A DNA stretch of 64,000 bases, from NCBI RefSeq assembly GCF_018812025.1, contig NC_063050.1, positions 12,937,037 through 13,001,036 on the forward strand, given 5' to 3'. The notes beneath the pieces are model-generated. The model saw nothing but the letters and a program-made list of their open reading frames with translations, made no database searches and had not been told where the DNA came from. Made by a program: the position numbers and the translations under genes. Source of the DNA: Megalobrama amblycephala. Its lineage: Eukaryota > Chordata > Actinopteri > Cypriniformes > Xenocyprididae. Positions 27,342-40,700 of this stretch are shown one piece after another; positions within the stretch are counted from its first letter, which is position 1; each line of letters opens with the position of its first letter.

Positions 27342-28894
27342 CAGGTCCTTCTCAAAAAATTAGCATATTGTGATAAAGTTCATTATTTTCCATAATGTAA
27401 TGATAAAAATTAAACTTTCATATATTTTAGATTCATTGCACACCAACTGAAATATTTCAAGTCTTTTATTGTTTTAATACTGATGATTTTGCCATACAGC
27501 TCATGAAAACCCAAAATTCCTATCTCAAAAAATTAGCATATTTCATCCGACCAATAAAAGAAAAGTGTTTTTAATACAAAAAAAGTCAACCTTCAAATAA
27601 TTATGTTCAGTTATGCACTCAATACTTGGTCGGGAATCCTTTTGCAGAAATGACTGCTTCAATGCGGCGTGGCATGGAGGCAATCAGCCTGTGGCACTGC
27701 TGAGGTGTTATGGAGGCCCAGGATGCTTCGATAGCAGCCTTAAGCTCATCCAGAGTGTTGGGTCTTGCGTCTCTCAACTTTCTCTTCACAATATCCCACA
27801 GATTCTCTATGGGGTTCAGGTCAGGAGAGTTGGCAGGCCAATCGAGCACAGTAATACCATGGTCAGTAAACCATTTACCAGTGGTTTTGGCACTGTGAGC
27901 AGGTGCCAGGTCGTGCTGAAAAAACGAAATCTTCATCTCCATAAAGCTTTTCAGCAGATGGAAGCATGAAGTGCTCCAAAATCTCCTGATAGCTAGCTGC
28001 ATTGACCCTGCCCTTGATAAAACACAGTGGACCAACACCAGCAGCTGACATGGCACCCCAGACCATCACTGACTGTGGGTACTTGACACTGGACTTCAGG
28101 CATTTTGGCATTTCCTTCTCCCCAGTCTTCCTCCAGACTCTGGCACCTTGATTTCCGAATGACATGCAAAACTGAGCAACAGTCCAGTGCTGCTTCTCTG
28201 TAGCCCAGGTCAGGTGCTTCTGCCGCTGTTTCTGGTTCAAAAGTGGCTTGACCTGGGGAATGCGGCACCTGTAGCCCATTTCCTGCACACGCCTGTGCAC
28301 GGTGGCTCTGGATGTTTCTACTCCAGACTCAGTCCACTGCTTCCGCAGGTCCCCCAAGGTCTGGAATCGGTCCTTCTCCACAATCTTCCTCAGGGTCCGG
28401 TCACCTCTTCTCGTTGTGCAGCGTTTTTTGCCACACTTTTTCCTTCCCACAGACTTCCCACTGAGGTGCCTTGATACAGCACTCTGGGAACAGCCTATTC
28501 GTTCAGAAATTTCTTTCTGTGTCTTACCCTCTCGCTTGAGGGTGTCAATGATGGCCTTCTGGTCGGCAGTCTTACCCATGATTGCGGTTTTGAGTAATGA
28601 ACCAGGCTGGGAGTTTTTAAAAGCCTCAGGAATCTTTTGCAGGTGTTTAGAGTTAATTAGTTGATTCAGATGATTAGGTTAATAGCTCGTTTAGAGAACC
28701 TTTTCATGATATGCTAATTTTTTGAGTTTTCATGAGCTGTATGCCAAAATCATCAGTATTAAAACAATAAAAGACCTGAAATATTTCAGTTGGTGTGCAA
28801 TGAATCTAAAATATATGAAAGTTTAATTTTTATCATTACATTATGGAAAATAATGAACTTTATCACAATATGCTAATTTTTTGAGAAGGACCTG
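27342..28894 (-). mobile_element. Tc1-like transposon with about 200-bp terminal repeats
   Basis: The ends CAGGTCCTTCTCAAAAAATT and AATTTTTTGAGAAGGACCTG are exact inverted repeats flanked by TA (27340-27341 and 28895-28896). Terminal repeats extend to about 27550 and from about 28705. The right one lacks about 13 bases present in the left one (ATTCCTATCTC region). One minus-strand transposase remnant is inside. The high similarity of the two ends points to a fairly young insertion. Confidence 0.9.
27622..28579 (-). pseudogene. Tc1/mariner transposase, inactivated
   Basis: The minus strand begins MGKTADQKAIIDTLKREG, then a helix-turn-helix (QKEISERIGCSQSAVSRHL) and a second one (GDLRKQWTESGVETSRATVH). 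The catalytic part has VMVWGAMSAAG, QHDLAPAHSAK (second Asp region) and [12 protein letters not shown] (third position). The VAQ-FCMSFGNQ junction near 28170 lacks the WSxVLFSDES-like block that carries the first catalytic Asp in this family, which indicates an in-frame deletion. A one-base indel near 27918 in an A-run splits the frame between DEDFVF and FFQHDLAP. It is therefore catalytically dead. Confidence 0.88.
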
Positions 28895-30158
28895 TATGTG
28901 ATGACTTTGTGTTATTCTAGACTCAATGCAAATGCATCTCTCTTGGAGGCCGCAGTGATCAGTTTACTGTTCACCCACTTGAGAGAGAACGTTCTCTAAA
29001 TATTCAGTGTTGGTTCTGGGAATGTAAAAAATGTCAAATTTTCTTGACTTTAGAGGAACGTTTTTATAAGGTATAATGTTCCTCAAACATTATTTCAACT
29101 GAATTTTGATTTGAAAATTCAACATTTTAGGAACGTTGATTTGTAACATTCCAAGAACATGAAAATGTTGTTTCCTTAATGTTAGTAGAATGTTATTTAA
29201 AGGTTAGTATGATGTTCCTGAAACATTCTTTTAATCATTCAAACACCTGCTGTGAACAAACACTGAAAGAAAGAGAAATAAGAACACAAACTACTCTGCT
29301 GTACTCTGCTTTCATTTTATTTTATCATGCAGATCAGTGTTTGCTTTAGTTGAGCTCTTGACCCTTTTGTTGAGTCGCTTCTTTGTCAGCAACTGCAGAT
29401 GTTTCCAGAAAACATTTCTTCATTGATAAAGTCAACATGTCTGTTTTTAATAACAGAAAACTGACTGCAAGTGGTTTAAACTACTGTTTTTTTTTCTTGT
29501 AATTGCAAACTTAAGAAATGTAAATATTATTTAAAAGTATAAAACTCAACCAATGTGAAAATAAATAATTTGTAACACCATTGTTGCATTTCAGATGCTG
29601 AATGCTGATGTCTGTGAATGTATAAATAACACTGTTGTTATGTTTAAAACATTGTTTTGCGTCATTTATACACTCACAGACATCAACATTCGGCATATGA
29701 AACACAACAATGGTGACATGCTTCATGCCAGCATACAAAACACATTCATGGTTCCCAGCATGAATTGCGGCATGAATAAATTATACAGCTGAATTATTTT
29801 TTGATCACAAGGTCAATGAACAAATTGTATTTATGACACAAGTCAATATAGTTTGAGAGATGGATGAGATTTGAAATGTCAATCTTATTGTTTGGATTGT
29901 CCATGACGGGTCGCATTGAGCTGAGAAAAAAACAATTATCAGCAGCTGTCAACGTTACAGCAACATCACAGTCCACTTGGAGTCACTGGGTTAAAACTGA
30001 TAAAATTATGATATGGAAATACACATATGATGCTGTAGGCAGTTACTGGAAAATACACAGCATAGAAGATGAACTATTGTTAATCATACATTTGTATTTA
30101 AATTTGAATATGACGAGGTAACAGTGGACTTACGAGAATGATGGACAGATAACTCCTC
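28895..30158. other. Intergenic: inverted arm, module and small palindrome
   Basis: Positions 28985-29260 are the inverse of 26230-26510 (GAGGAACGTTTTTATAAGG, GATGTTCCTGAAACATTC). Positions 29330-29400 hold the TTGCTTTAGTTGAGCTCTTG block. Positions 29510-29735 form a diverged core palindrome (CACAGACATCAACATTC and GATGCTGATGTCTGTG). Positions 29800-30158 have no recognised feature. Confidence 0.5.
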
Positions 30159-30165
30159 TATAAAT
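30159..30165 (+). promoter_or_regulatory. Candidate TATA box of gene B
   Basis: TATAAAT lies about 70 bases before a strong donor (TATCAG|GTAAGA at 30237) and about 0.97 kb before the likely start codon at 31137. The position fits a core promoter with transcription starting near 30185-30195. This is inference from spacing. Confidence 0.35.
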
Positions 30166-33100
30166 CTCAACACACAGACATATATTGTTCAATCATCCGT
30201 GTCGGGTGAGGATCACTGTATACCAGCTTATATCAGGTAAGATCTTTTTTTCTAAGTTCTAAGTTTTAAGTAAAATAAAACATATTGATGTGTTTGTAGT
30301 TACAGCTGTGTAGTTATAATTAATTTGTGTTTAGTTATAGTTGAGTAATTATGCAACTGTAAGTCCTTTGACATTTTTTTAAATATGAAACTTTATGAAT
30401 AACTGCAGAGCACTTGTAGATCTACACCACTTTTCAGATCTGGGGTCTCATTTATAAAGTGTGCGTACGCACAGATTTGATCTTAGAGTTTGCTTAAGCT
30501 TAAATCCACACCAACACTCATATTAATAAAAATGGTCTTTGAAGTGGTAAAGTGCTTAGAGCCACGTCAGGGTCTGAGCAGATATACGCACATTTCCTTG
30601 TTAGATTATTGCAGGTTTTTGGAAATCTAAGCTATTATTGCAGCTTGCCTTTCTAAAAGAAAGGATTTGGATGATGACTGGTGATTGTTTACAATTTCTA
30701 GATTTCACATCTGTTTTCTGTGTGTACGTTCATTCTATGAATCACACGTATGCACATCTGAGAAATGATCGTTTTTTGCGCAACATTTTATAAATGAGGC
30801 CCCTGATGTTTTTGGGAAACAGCTTGTGATTCTAAGATGATTTGTATATGTTAATTTCAGAGAAAACACAGGGGCATCATTTAATCCTTTATTGCATTAT
30901 GCTTTGATAATAACTGTTTAAAACTCCTCAGTTTTTACTGTAATGCAAATTCATAAATGTTGTGGAATATTTTTCATGTGTGTTTGAAACAAAGAGAAAA
31001 CAAAGAGAAAACAAAACGTTTTTTTTTCATGCATCAATGCAATGGCTAATTTGTTTATTCTCTAACTGTAAAAGAAACTCGTCCTCTGAACTGGTTTGTG
31101 GATAAAGAGAAATAAACTGGACTGTCAAAACTGACAATGGCTTCATTTCATAAAGGTGAGTAGTCTTCTTGTCTTTAAAGGTTTGGCTCTCATTGCCCCA
31201 CAAACCTTGACATGAACTGTGGATGTATGATGTAGTTTTCTCAGACTCAATCCAATACAATCCAAAATATTTCAAGTTGTTTTATTGACTTCTTCATATT
31301 TCAAGTTTTATAAAAGCACCGACTCTCATCACTGTTCTTCTATGTGTTTTTTGCTTTTTGTCTGTATGCTAATGTAATGACCAGTGAATCAGACACTGTT
31401 TATCCTTCACACCACTTCATGTGTCTTGATCTGTTTGGGAGGTGGAGTAAAGTGTTTAATGTAACAAATAAATCATGATTTGGGTTAGATCTACAGTAAC
31501 AGTACAGTAGTTGCATATTAGAATCCGTTTGGGAGAACTTACTTTTCTTTCTCTTGAAACCTCTAGAATTCTTAAATCAGTTGGTCATTCATGCATTCAT
31601 TTGTATTGATAAAACTACAGTGTGATTGATTTATCTTTGGAGAGAAGCAACTTAAAACAACAAACACTTCTTTAGTTCAGATGCCTGGATTCTGAACAGT
31701 TGTGGCGAAGTTTAATTGTTCACCCAGACTTTTTCAGCTTCTCATCCTCATGTCGTTCCAAACCTGTAAGACTGTCTTTCTTCAGTGAAAGAATATCCTG
31801 GCAGATCTTTTTTGTATACAACAAATGTGAATAAAAACTGAATCTACCTATTTTATTTCATGATAATGATATATATTAGAAAGCTATTTTATTTTTGTTA
31901 TATAAAAACAACAAAGAAGCACATTACAAACAATAGGGCAAATACAACAGTTACAAATTAAACAAAATATTTAGGATTTTTTTCAGCAAAGAATCAAACT
32001 GCCCAACTAAATGAAATACTGATCACCGTAATGGTGACCTAACATTTTCAATAAAACATCAACATCTAAACCTCTGTTAATTCTCAAAAAGAACTGTAAA
32101 TGAACAACAGAAATAAAGTTAGTCTGTTTCTAATAAGAGGTATTTGAAGTATTTTCAGTTGATTTCATCTAAGGCTGTGACTGAAGTCAGTTGTAGTTCT
32201 TGTGTTTCTCTTTCCTTCAGTGATTCTGCTCGTTATCGTCAGGTGTCTTCAATAATCGAACAATCATCACTCATCAATCACTTAAGTATCTAATAATCTA
32301 AGTATCTTAAGTACTTACGAGATATTGGCTCATAATTACAAGATTACGGTAATTACATGGTGGCGTGAATGCAGCATAACACCCTGCTGCTGGTTCCCAT
32401 ATGAAGACTGAGTGTTATTAATTTAACATCGGGAATTTACTGTGCAGGCTGATATTTTAGGCTGCTGTCACTTTAAGACTGAATGTCAGGATCTAATATA
32501 CATACACATATCCCTAGCCGTTTCTCAACAAGCTGTTTGCGTTCACTCAAGCCGTAACCGTCAGTATTTACATGAGATACTCCACATGATGGGCATTTTG
32601 ACAACTGTGTCTGTATTTGACTATTCAGGTGAAAAGAGATCTGAATTTGGGATTGCGCCCTCTCTGACAGAACGCTTCGGGCGTATAATTCAGCATGATA
32701 CCACATTACGTTCTTCTTTCACAATTTACTGCACATAATAAATTGATAAACTCTTTTTGAAGATCCTTGTTAAATGTACAGTAGACACATGCTTCTTTGA
32801 CATCTTCGCGTCTGACTTGATCTTGCTCTCTAATATCCGCCTTCACTAACTGCAAGTTAATCGATAACATATTGTGATTGGATGGCAATTTTGTTCTCCA
32901 AAATATACTATACTACGAGATTAGGCTATTCTCGCATGACACAAGACTACTACTCACTTATATGATCATAATCTAGCAAAGACAATTTAGCAAAGAAGAA
33001 ATACAGGACAATTTTTTTTTTTTTTAATAATAAGACGGGACACTAAAAATAGAGCTGAAAAACAAGACGTCTTGTCACCCTACTTTAGTTGGGCTCTTGA

Positions 33101-34714
33101 CCCTTTTATATTTTTTAAACAAATTGCTTTTAAGCATTTGCAAGTGTTTCACAGCAAACACTTGTGCATTGCTAAATCAAAAGATTGAAGGAGCAGATCA
33201 GCTTACATTTTCTGCTTGTAAGATATTAAAATGAACATCACAGAGGAACACTTTAAAGAAACACTTTTTTAACCAGAGAATAGCATCAAATCAGTTAAAC
33301 TCCTGGGATATTGATCTGGTCAGTTAAGTAGCAGAGGGGGTTGTTAATCAGTTTTAGCTGCTTTGGTGTTAATGATATTAATAAGAGGTGCACTAGATGG
33401 TCAACAATGAGACAACCCCCAAAACAGGAATGGTTTTACAGGTGGAAGCCACTGAGGTAATACCTGGACCCTACAGAGGTTGCACAGGCAGTCCAACTCC
33501 TCCAGGGTGGCACATTAATACGTGCCATTGCCAGAAGGTTTGCTGTGTCTCCCAGCACAGTCTCAAGAGCATGGAGGAGATTCCAGGAGACAGGCAGTTA
33601 CTCTAGGAGAGCTGGACAGGGCCGTAGAAGGTCCTTAACCCATCAGCAGGACCGGTATGTGCTCCTTTGTGCAAGGAGGAACAGGATTAGCACTGCCGGA
33701 GCCCTGCAAAATGACCTCCAGCAGGCTACTGGTGTGAATGTCTCTCACCAAACAATCAGAAACAGACTTCATGAGGGTGGCCTGAAGGCCTGCCGTCCTC
33801 TAGTGGGCCCTGTGCTCACTGCCCGGTACCGTGGAGCTACACTGGCATTTGTCATTGAACACCAGAATTGGCAGGTCCGCCACTGGCACTCTGTGCTTTT
33901 TAGATAAGAGCAGGTTCACCCTTAGCACGTGACAGACGTGAAAGTGTCTGGAGAAGCTGTGGAGAACGTTATCCTGCCTGTAACATCGTTCAGCATGACC
34001 GGTTTGGTGGTGGGTCATTGATGGTCTGGGGAGGCATATCCATGGAGGGATGCGCAGACCTCTAGAGGCTAGACAATGGCACCCTGACTGCCATTAGGTA
34101 TCGGGATGAAATCCTTGGACCCATTGTTAGACCCTAAACTGGTACAGTGTGTTCTAGGTTCCTCTGGGTGCACGACAATGCCTGGCCTCATGTAGCGAGA
34201 GTATGCAGGCAGTTCCTGGAGGATGAAGGAATTGATACCATTGAATGGCCCCCACGCTCGCCTGACCTAAATCCAATAGAGCACCTCTGGGACATTATGT
34301 TTCAGTCCATCTGATGCCGCCAGGTTGCACCACAGACTGTCCAGGAGCTCAGTGATGCCCTGGTCCAGATCTGGGAGGACACCATCCGTCGTCTCATTAG
34401 GAGCATGCCCCGACGTTGTCAGGCATGCATACAAGCACATGGGGGCCATACAAACCACTGAGTACCATTCTGAGTTGCTGCAATGAAATTTCAATAAAAT
34501 GGACTAGCCTGCTGAATCATTTTTTTACTTTGATTTTTGGGGTGTCTTTGAATTCAGTCTTCTGTAGGTTGATAATTTTTCTTTCCATCAAGCGATGTGG
34601 CATCCTTTCATTCCTAACACATTACCCAGTCCATATCAGTATAAATCCAGCATGATATTTTTCCCCATTGAGATCTGATGTGTTTTCACAGTGTTCCTTT
34701 AATTTTTTTGAGCA

Positions 34715-34765
<51 letters not shown>

Positions 34766-37700
34766 AAACCAGTGTTTTAATGGGGGTATGTGAGGTGACA
34801 AAAAGTACGTGAACAAAATGCTGAGTAGTTCATTTAATTCTACCTTAAAGTAATATTAAAACCGAGCATGTATTTCTAACTGCCAAAATGCCGTAAATCC
34901 AGTACATTTAAGACTCAAACTTTCTCCGATACAAAAACATACCCTGTGTGAGTTCTTGTATTTAATGCTGATAATGAGCAAGAATGCAATTGTTCCCAAA
35001 TATCCACATGACTGCAAATGTGACATTATTATACAACATGTCAAAAAACAAAACATACATTTTAAACACAGTACTGTCAGTATTTACTCTATTTTGCAAT
35101 GAAATAATAGTTCTAACGAAAACCACAGCAGAACTACAACACACGTCTGTGTTTCGCGAACAATTCTGCAGAATCGTGAGAGTCAATGATTCAATGATTC
35201 ATTCACAGTCACTTGCGACTTGACGACTCACTCATAAAAACAGTGACTTGCTGCCACCCACTGGCAGTCTTAGTTTAATATTTAAAAGTTTTACTTGATT
35301 TTACCATCATTGCATATTTCTCTATTGAACATTTTTATTTAAAACATTATTTATTTTATAAAGTTATATGCACTAGAAAATCAATTATAAAAATATGGGT
35401 AACACTTTATAATAACTGCACACTATGAAGCATTAGTTAAGCATTAGTTAATAGTTATTTCATCACTTATAAAGCATTAATAGACATTAGTAAGTAGTTT
35501 ATAAATACAACTATAATTGCTTTATTCTTGATTTATAAGCATATCTATAATGTGTTTAATAATTGTATTTTCATACTTTATTAATAATCAATTTATCATT
35601 TCTAAATTAAGTATTACATTATTTACAAACCAGTTATTTAGGAGTTGTCAGTAGTTCATTTAGTAAGTGTAAGTAAATGATTAATAAACTATTTAAACAT
35701 TCATTTATACATCTTATTATTTAGACACAGTAATAGTTACTTAGTGTGTTAGTAAATGTTTTATTAACACATATTCCTACTGCAATTCATGCTTAATTCA
35801 GGTAATTATAAAACATTTAGAAGTAGTCAGTTAACTATTTTTGTGAGCTCATCTAAAGTGAGGACTGTTTATGCTTTGTAAAGCTTTTATACATGAGATT
35901 TAAAGGTTCAGTGATCTTCTGCACTGCTGTTCTCTAATGTTTTAAAGTTAGTACCAAGATAGTTTTGACACTAGGAATATGTTAATAAAGCATTTATTCA
36001 CACACTGAGTAACTAATACTATATGTCTAAATAATAAGATGCATACATGTACATTTAAATATTTTATTAATCATTTACTTTCACTTCCTAAATGATCTTA
36101 TGAACCACTGACAACTCCTAAATTACTGGTTTGTGAATAATGAAATACTTAATTTAGAAATGATAAATTGATCATTAATAAAGTATGAAAATACAATTAT
36201 TAAACTCATTATAGATATGCTTATAAATCAAGAACAAAGCATTTATAGCTGTATTTATAAATGGCTTACTAATGTCTATTAATGTTTTATAAATGATGAA
36301 TTAACTATTTACTAATGCTTAACTAATGCTTCATAGCGTGAGTTATTCTAAAGTGTTACCAAAATATGCACTGGAAAATCAATTTAGGGGGCAAATATTG
36401 TCCCTTAATGGTAAAGGTGTGACTGCAGTCTAAGTGGAAGAGAGGGGGTACGCAGAAGGATGGTAATCCCTTCAGGGGGTACTCCACTCTAAAAAGTTTG
36501 GGAACCACTGCATTAAACAAATGCCCCCATAATGCTTTAATGCTAAAGATGAACAATTGTTACCACTCAGACTTTTAGCCATGAACACTTATACGATCCT
36601 CAATAGAAGTGACACTAATTATTCATACTTCAGTGCATGATGAAAGTTTTCCCCAGCATCCCGGTGTTGGGCAGCATCCGCCAGCTCCACAGCCTCTACG
36701 AGTTCGACAACGGTGGCAGGATTACGCATCCCGACGGCTTGACGGTGAGTCCTCGGGAGAGCACGGAGGAACCGGTCGACGACGATGCGCTCCACTACCT
36801 GGGCAGCTGTGGGCTCCTCATCCAATAACCAATGTCGAGCGAGACAGGATAATTCGACGGCTTGGGCTCGGGCTGGGAGGCGGGGTTTGTACTACCAATT
36901 GTGGAAGCATTGGGCTGCACAGACCGAAGAAAGACCCATGCTGGCCAGAATTTCCTTCTTGAGCTCGCTATAGTTGAGACGGAGGACGACAGGGTGAAGT
37001 AGGCCCGTTGAGCCTGAGTACTGTTTATACTTTGTGCATGCATTGCAGCTTGAAGCAATTTGTTGATTGTCACCATTGTTGAGATTCATATACTGATTCT
37101 TGATGTCTGTGTGTGTCTACACAATACGGTAAACTGTTTTAGATGCAATCAGGCTAACTCATGATGATGGACTCATCATATAAAAGCAGATAATATCTGC
37201 TCACTGTAAATCACTTACCTCGCTGCTTTACAACATTATCTGCAGTGTTGCAAATATATCTATATAAAGTCAAGGGTCTAGAGTGAACTGAATCAAACAC
37301 TGATCTCCATAATGGTGGTATCATTTTCTTGACCAATAAAACATCAACATCTATATCTCTGTTAATTCTCAATAAAAGCTTCTGTAGACATATGACAGAA
37401 CTTGAGTCAACATGGTAGGTAATAAGTGAACAAAGTAAATAAATAAAGCATTCATTAACACACTAAGTAACTAAGTAGTAGTTACATAGTGTGTTAATAA
37501 ATGCTAAATAATAAGATGTATAAAATGAATGTTTAAATAGTTTATTAATCATTTACTTACACTTTCTAAATCTTCCTATCTTATGAACCACTGACAACTC
37601 CTAAATATCTGGTTTGTAAATGATGTAATACTTAATTTAGAAATGATAAATTAATTATTAATAAATTATGAAAATACAGTTATTAAACACATTATAGATA

Positions 37701-40700
37701 TGCTTATAAATCAAGAATAAAGCATTTATAGCTGTATTTATAAACTGCTTACTAATGTTTATCAATGCTTTATAAGTGATAAATTAACTATTTACTAATG
37801 CTTAACTAATGCTTCATAGCGTGCAGTTATTATAAAGTGTTAACTCTGTTTGACTTTAGAAGACGTGGAATATGACACACAAATCATACTGTATGTGCTG
37901 CAATGGTGCTTTTTTGTCAGTTTCAACAGAAAAGGCTTAAGAGTTTCATTATGTTAAAAAAGATGGATGAAGATAAAAGGATATGAAGGATAGAAAGGAT
38001 TTCTTTTTTTTCTGTGTTCTGTGAAATAAAAAAATCATACTGGTTTGGAACAACATGATGGAATGATAAAATAATTTAAAGTTTTTGGGTGAATTAATAC
38101 CCCGTATAGCAAACAATGATCAAAATAATGTTAAATCAATGTTAATGTGTCAACATTAACCACATTGAATCAATATCACTTTTGCACCTGCAATTAATGT
38201 TGAAAAAATGTTGAAATTTCAACAAAAAAAATCAATGGAAATGGCATTGATGTCAGTTCAACATCAACTCACATGAACAGCCAAATAGTCAAACTGCCCA
38301 ACTAAAGGAAACACTGACCACCAAAACGGTGACCAAACATTTTCAATAAAACATCAACATCTAAGCCTGTTAATTCTCAAAAAGGACTTCTGCTGAGATC
38401 TTGAGAGATTTATTGTCTTCTTCAGTTGATTTCAGGTTGTGTGGCTTTAAGTCAGTTGTAGTTGTGTTTAATTTTCTGAGAGTGCAAGAATGATGTTGAA
38501 CCAACATCAATGCCATTTCCATTGATTTTTTTGTTGAAATTTCAACATTTTTTCTACATTAACTGTGGGTGCAAAAGTGATATTGATTTAATGCAATTAA
38601 CATTGACACATTAACATTGATTTAACATTGTTTCTATCATTGCTTGCTATCTGGGACTTTAAGTACACGCTTATATTTATGCATTTATTTAACCAGTCGA
38701 CTGCTATTCCGTTTTGTCCTTTAAAAGTTGACTAATTTGTATTAATCCTTATTTTTTAGATGTCTTAAGACTTCTCTTGGCCTTTTCAGCTGTCACACCG
38801 GTGACGACAGCAATTGGTAATGTACTCTGCTATTGACTGCTGTTTTGTATGGATTCATGTCTTTAGCTTTAGAAGTGAAACAATTCACTCATTTTCAAAG
38901 GATCACAAATCCTTCTGATTCATGTGCTGCACTAATTATCACCCTTCACAGGATCGCACTAGTCTCCGTTACATCTGTAACTCTCATTGACACTTTTGTG
39001 AGCACCTCATGTCTGATCTCTTCTTAGTACAGTAAACACTGTCAGTCAACAATTTGATCTCACAGTGATCTCTCCATGAGCTCCCAGGATACTCATGATG
39101 TGGTCACAATGTGAGGTCACAGTGATCTAAAAGTGTAACAGCGCACTCACTGTGTGCTCATACTATAGTCACAATGTGAGGTCAAAGTGCACTCACTGCA
39201 AAAAGACTAGGTACCCAGCATGCATTGCAGCATGAGGCTTTTTTTTCATCATTGTTGAGATTCATACGCTGATTCTTAATGTCTCTTTGTGTCTAAATAA
39301 CACATTAGTTCAAAATGTTTGTCTTCTCATGCTGCTATAGGCTTCACACAGCTAATATTATTGCAAATGTAAAATTAATGACATCTCGAAAAGATTGCAT
39401 ACTGAATCTAGCTGATAACTATGTTCTCATTATCTCATTATATCATATAAAAAAAAAAAATAAATAATAATAATAAAATAAAAACAGCATCACCTGGATA
39501 CACATGAAACAAAACAATAAAAAAACAACATCTAAACCGCTGTTAAATCTCTATAAGATCTTCTGTAGACGTAGGACAGAAATAAAGTCAAGCTGGTTAG
39601 TAATGAGTGAATCTGGTAATGCTGTTTGTGGAGTTATTTAAAGGGATAGTTCACCCAAAAATAAAAATTTTATGTTTATCTGCTTACCCCCAGGGCATCC
39701 AAGATGTAGGTGACTTTGTTTCTTCAGTAGAACACAAATGATGATTGTTAACTACAAACGTTGCCGTCTGTCAGCTGTATAATGGGTGTCAATGGTAACA
39801 CAAATTATAAGAGTCAAAAAATATGCACAGACAAATCCAAATTAAACTCTGCGGCTTGTGACGGCACATTGATGACCTAAGACACGAAACGATCGGTTTG
39901 TGCGAGAAACCGAACAGTATTTATATCATTTTTTACCTCTAATACACCACTATGTCCAACTGCGTTCAGCATTCGCTTAGTGAGGTCTGATCGTGCTCTG
40001 ACAACGGCAGTGATGTCTCGCGCATATACTTCAATGAGTTTAGAGACACTAATGACAACAAATCTTAGCAAAGTAAAATAAAATAGTTATAAAAAATAGT
40101 AAAAAAAGAAAAATAGTTGACTGAGCAATTACAATAGGGTCCTCACACCATCAGTGCTCAGGCCCTAATGTGTTTACTTTCAACTTTACAATTTTGTCTT
40201 TTTCTTGTCTAAGACACATTGGTATTTAAATAATCCTATAAATGCATTTAAATTTATAATTATTGTGGATTGAAATGAATTGCTCTGAATTAGCAAAAAA
40301 AAAAAAAAGTACTGTCTTAGGCTGCACTTCTTAATAACACACGTTTTTTTCAGAAACATGGTAATTTCTCAAAATGTTTTCATGCAGCTAATCTCTCTGA
40401 CCCCTGCTACAACTACACTGTGCTGGACAATCCATGGAGATCCATCAATAATACATATGCTTCAGTCAGGAAGTGTGACATCTCTGTCTCCTGGAGCAGC
40501 TGGTATCGTCTCTTCATCAACAGCACGAGCGCTCATATCCCAGATAAGTGCGTTGCTCGGTATAGCTGTGGCACTGATGCCCCACTGTGGATACGTGGTG
40601 GACACCCAACAGTTGAGGATGGAGTCGTCACTCGAGATGTCTGTGGTAACTGGGGCAATTACTGCTGCTTATTCGGGTCTTTTCCCATTAAAGTCAAAGC

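Noticed and set aside
27613..27969. Plus-strand frames over the Tc1 element
   Set aside because: They are the reverse of the transposase gene, which is on the minus strand with clear motifs.
32442..32738. 98-codon frame [11 protein letters not shown]...
   Set aside because: No domain, no splice context fitting gene B, ordinary composition.
36609..36962. Plus-strand frame over the gag fragment
   Set aside because: The minus strand has the SCAN-like capsid motifs.
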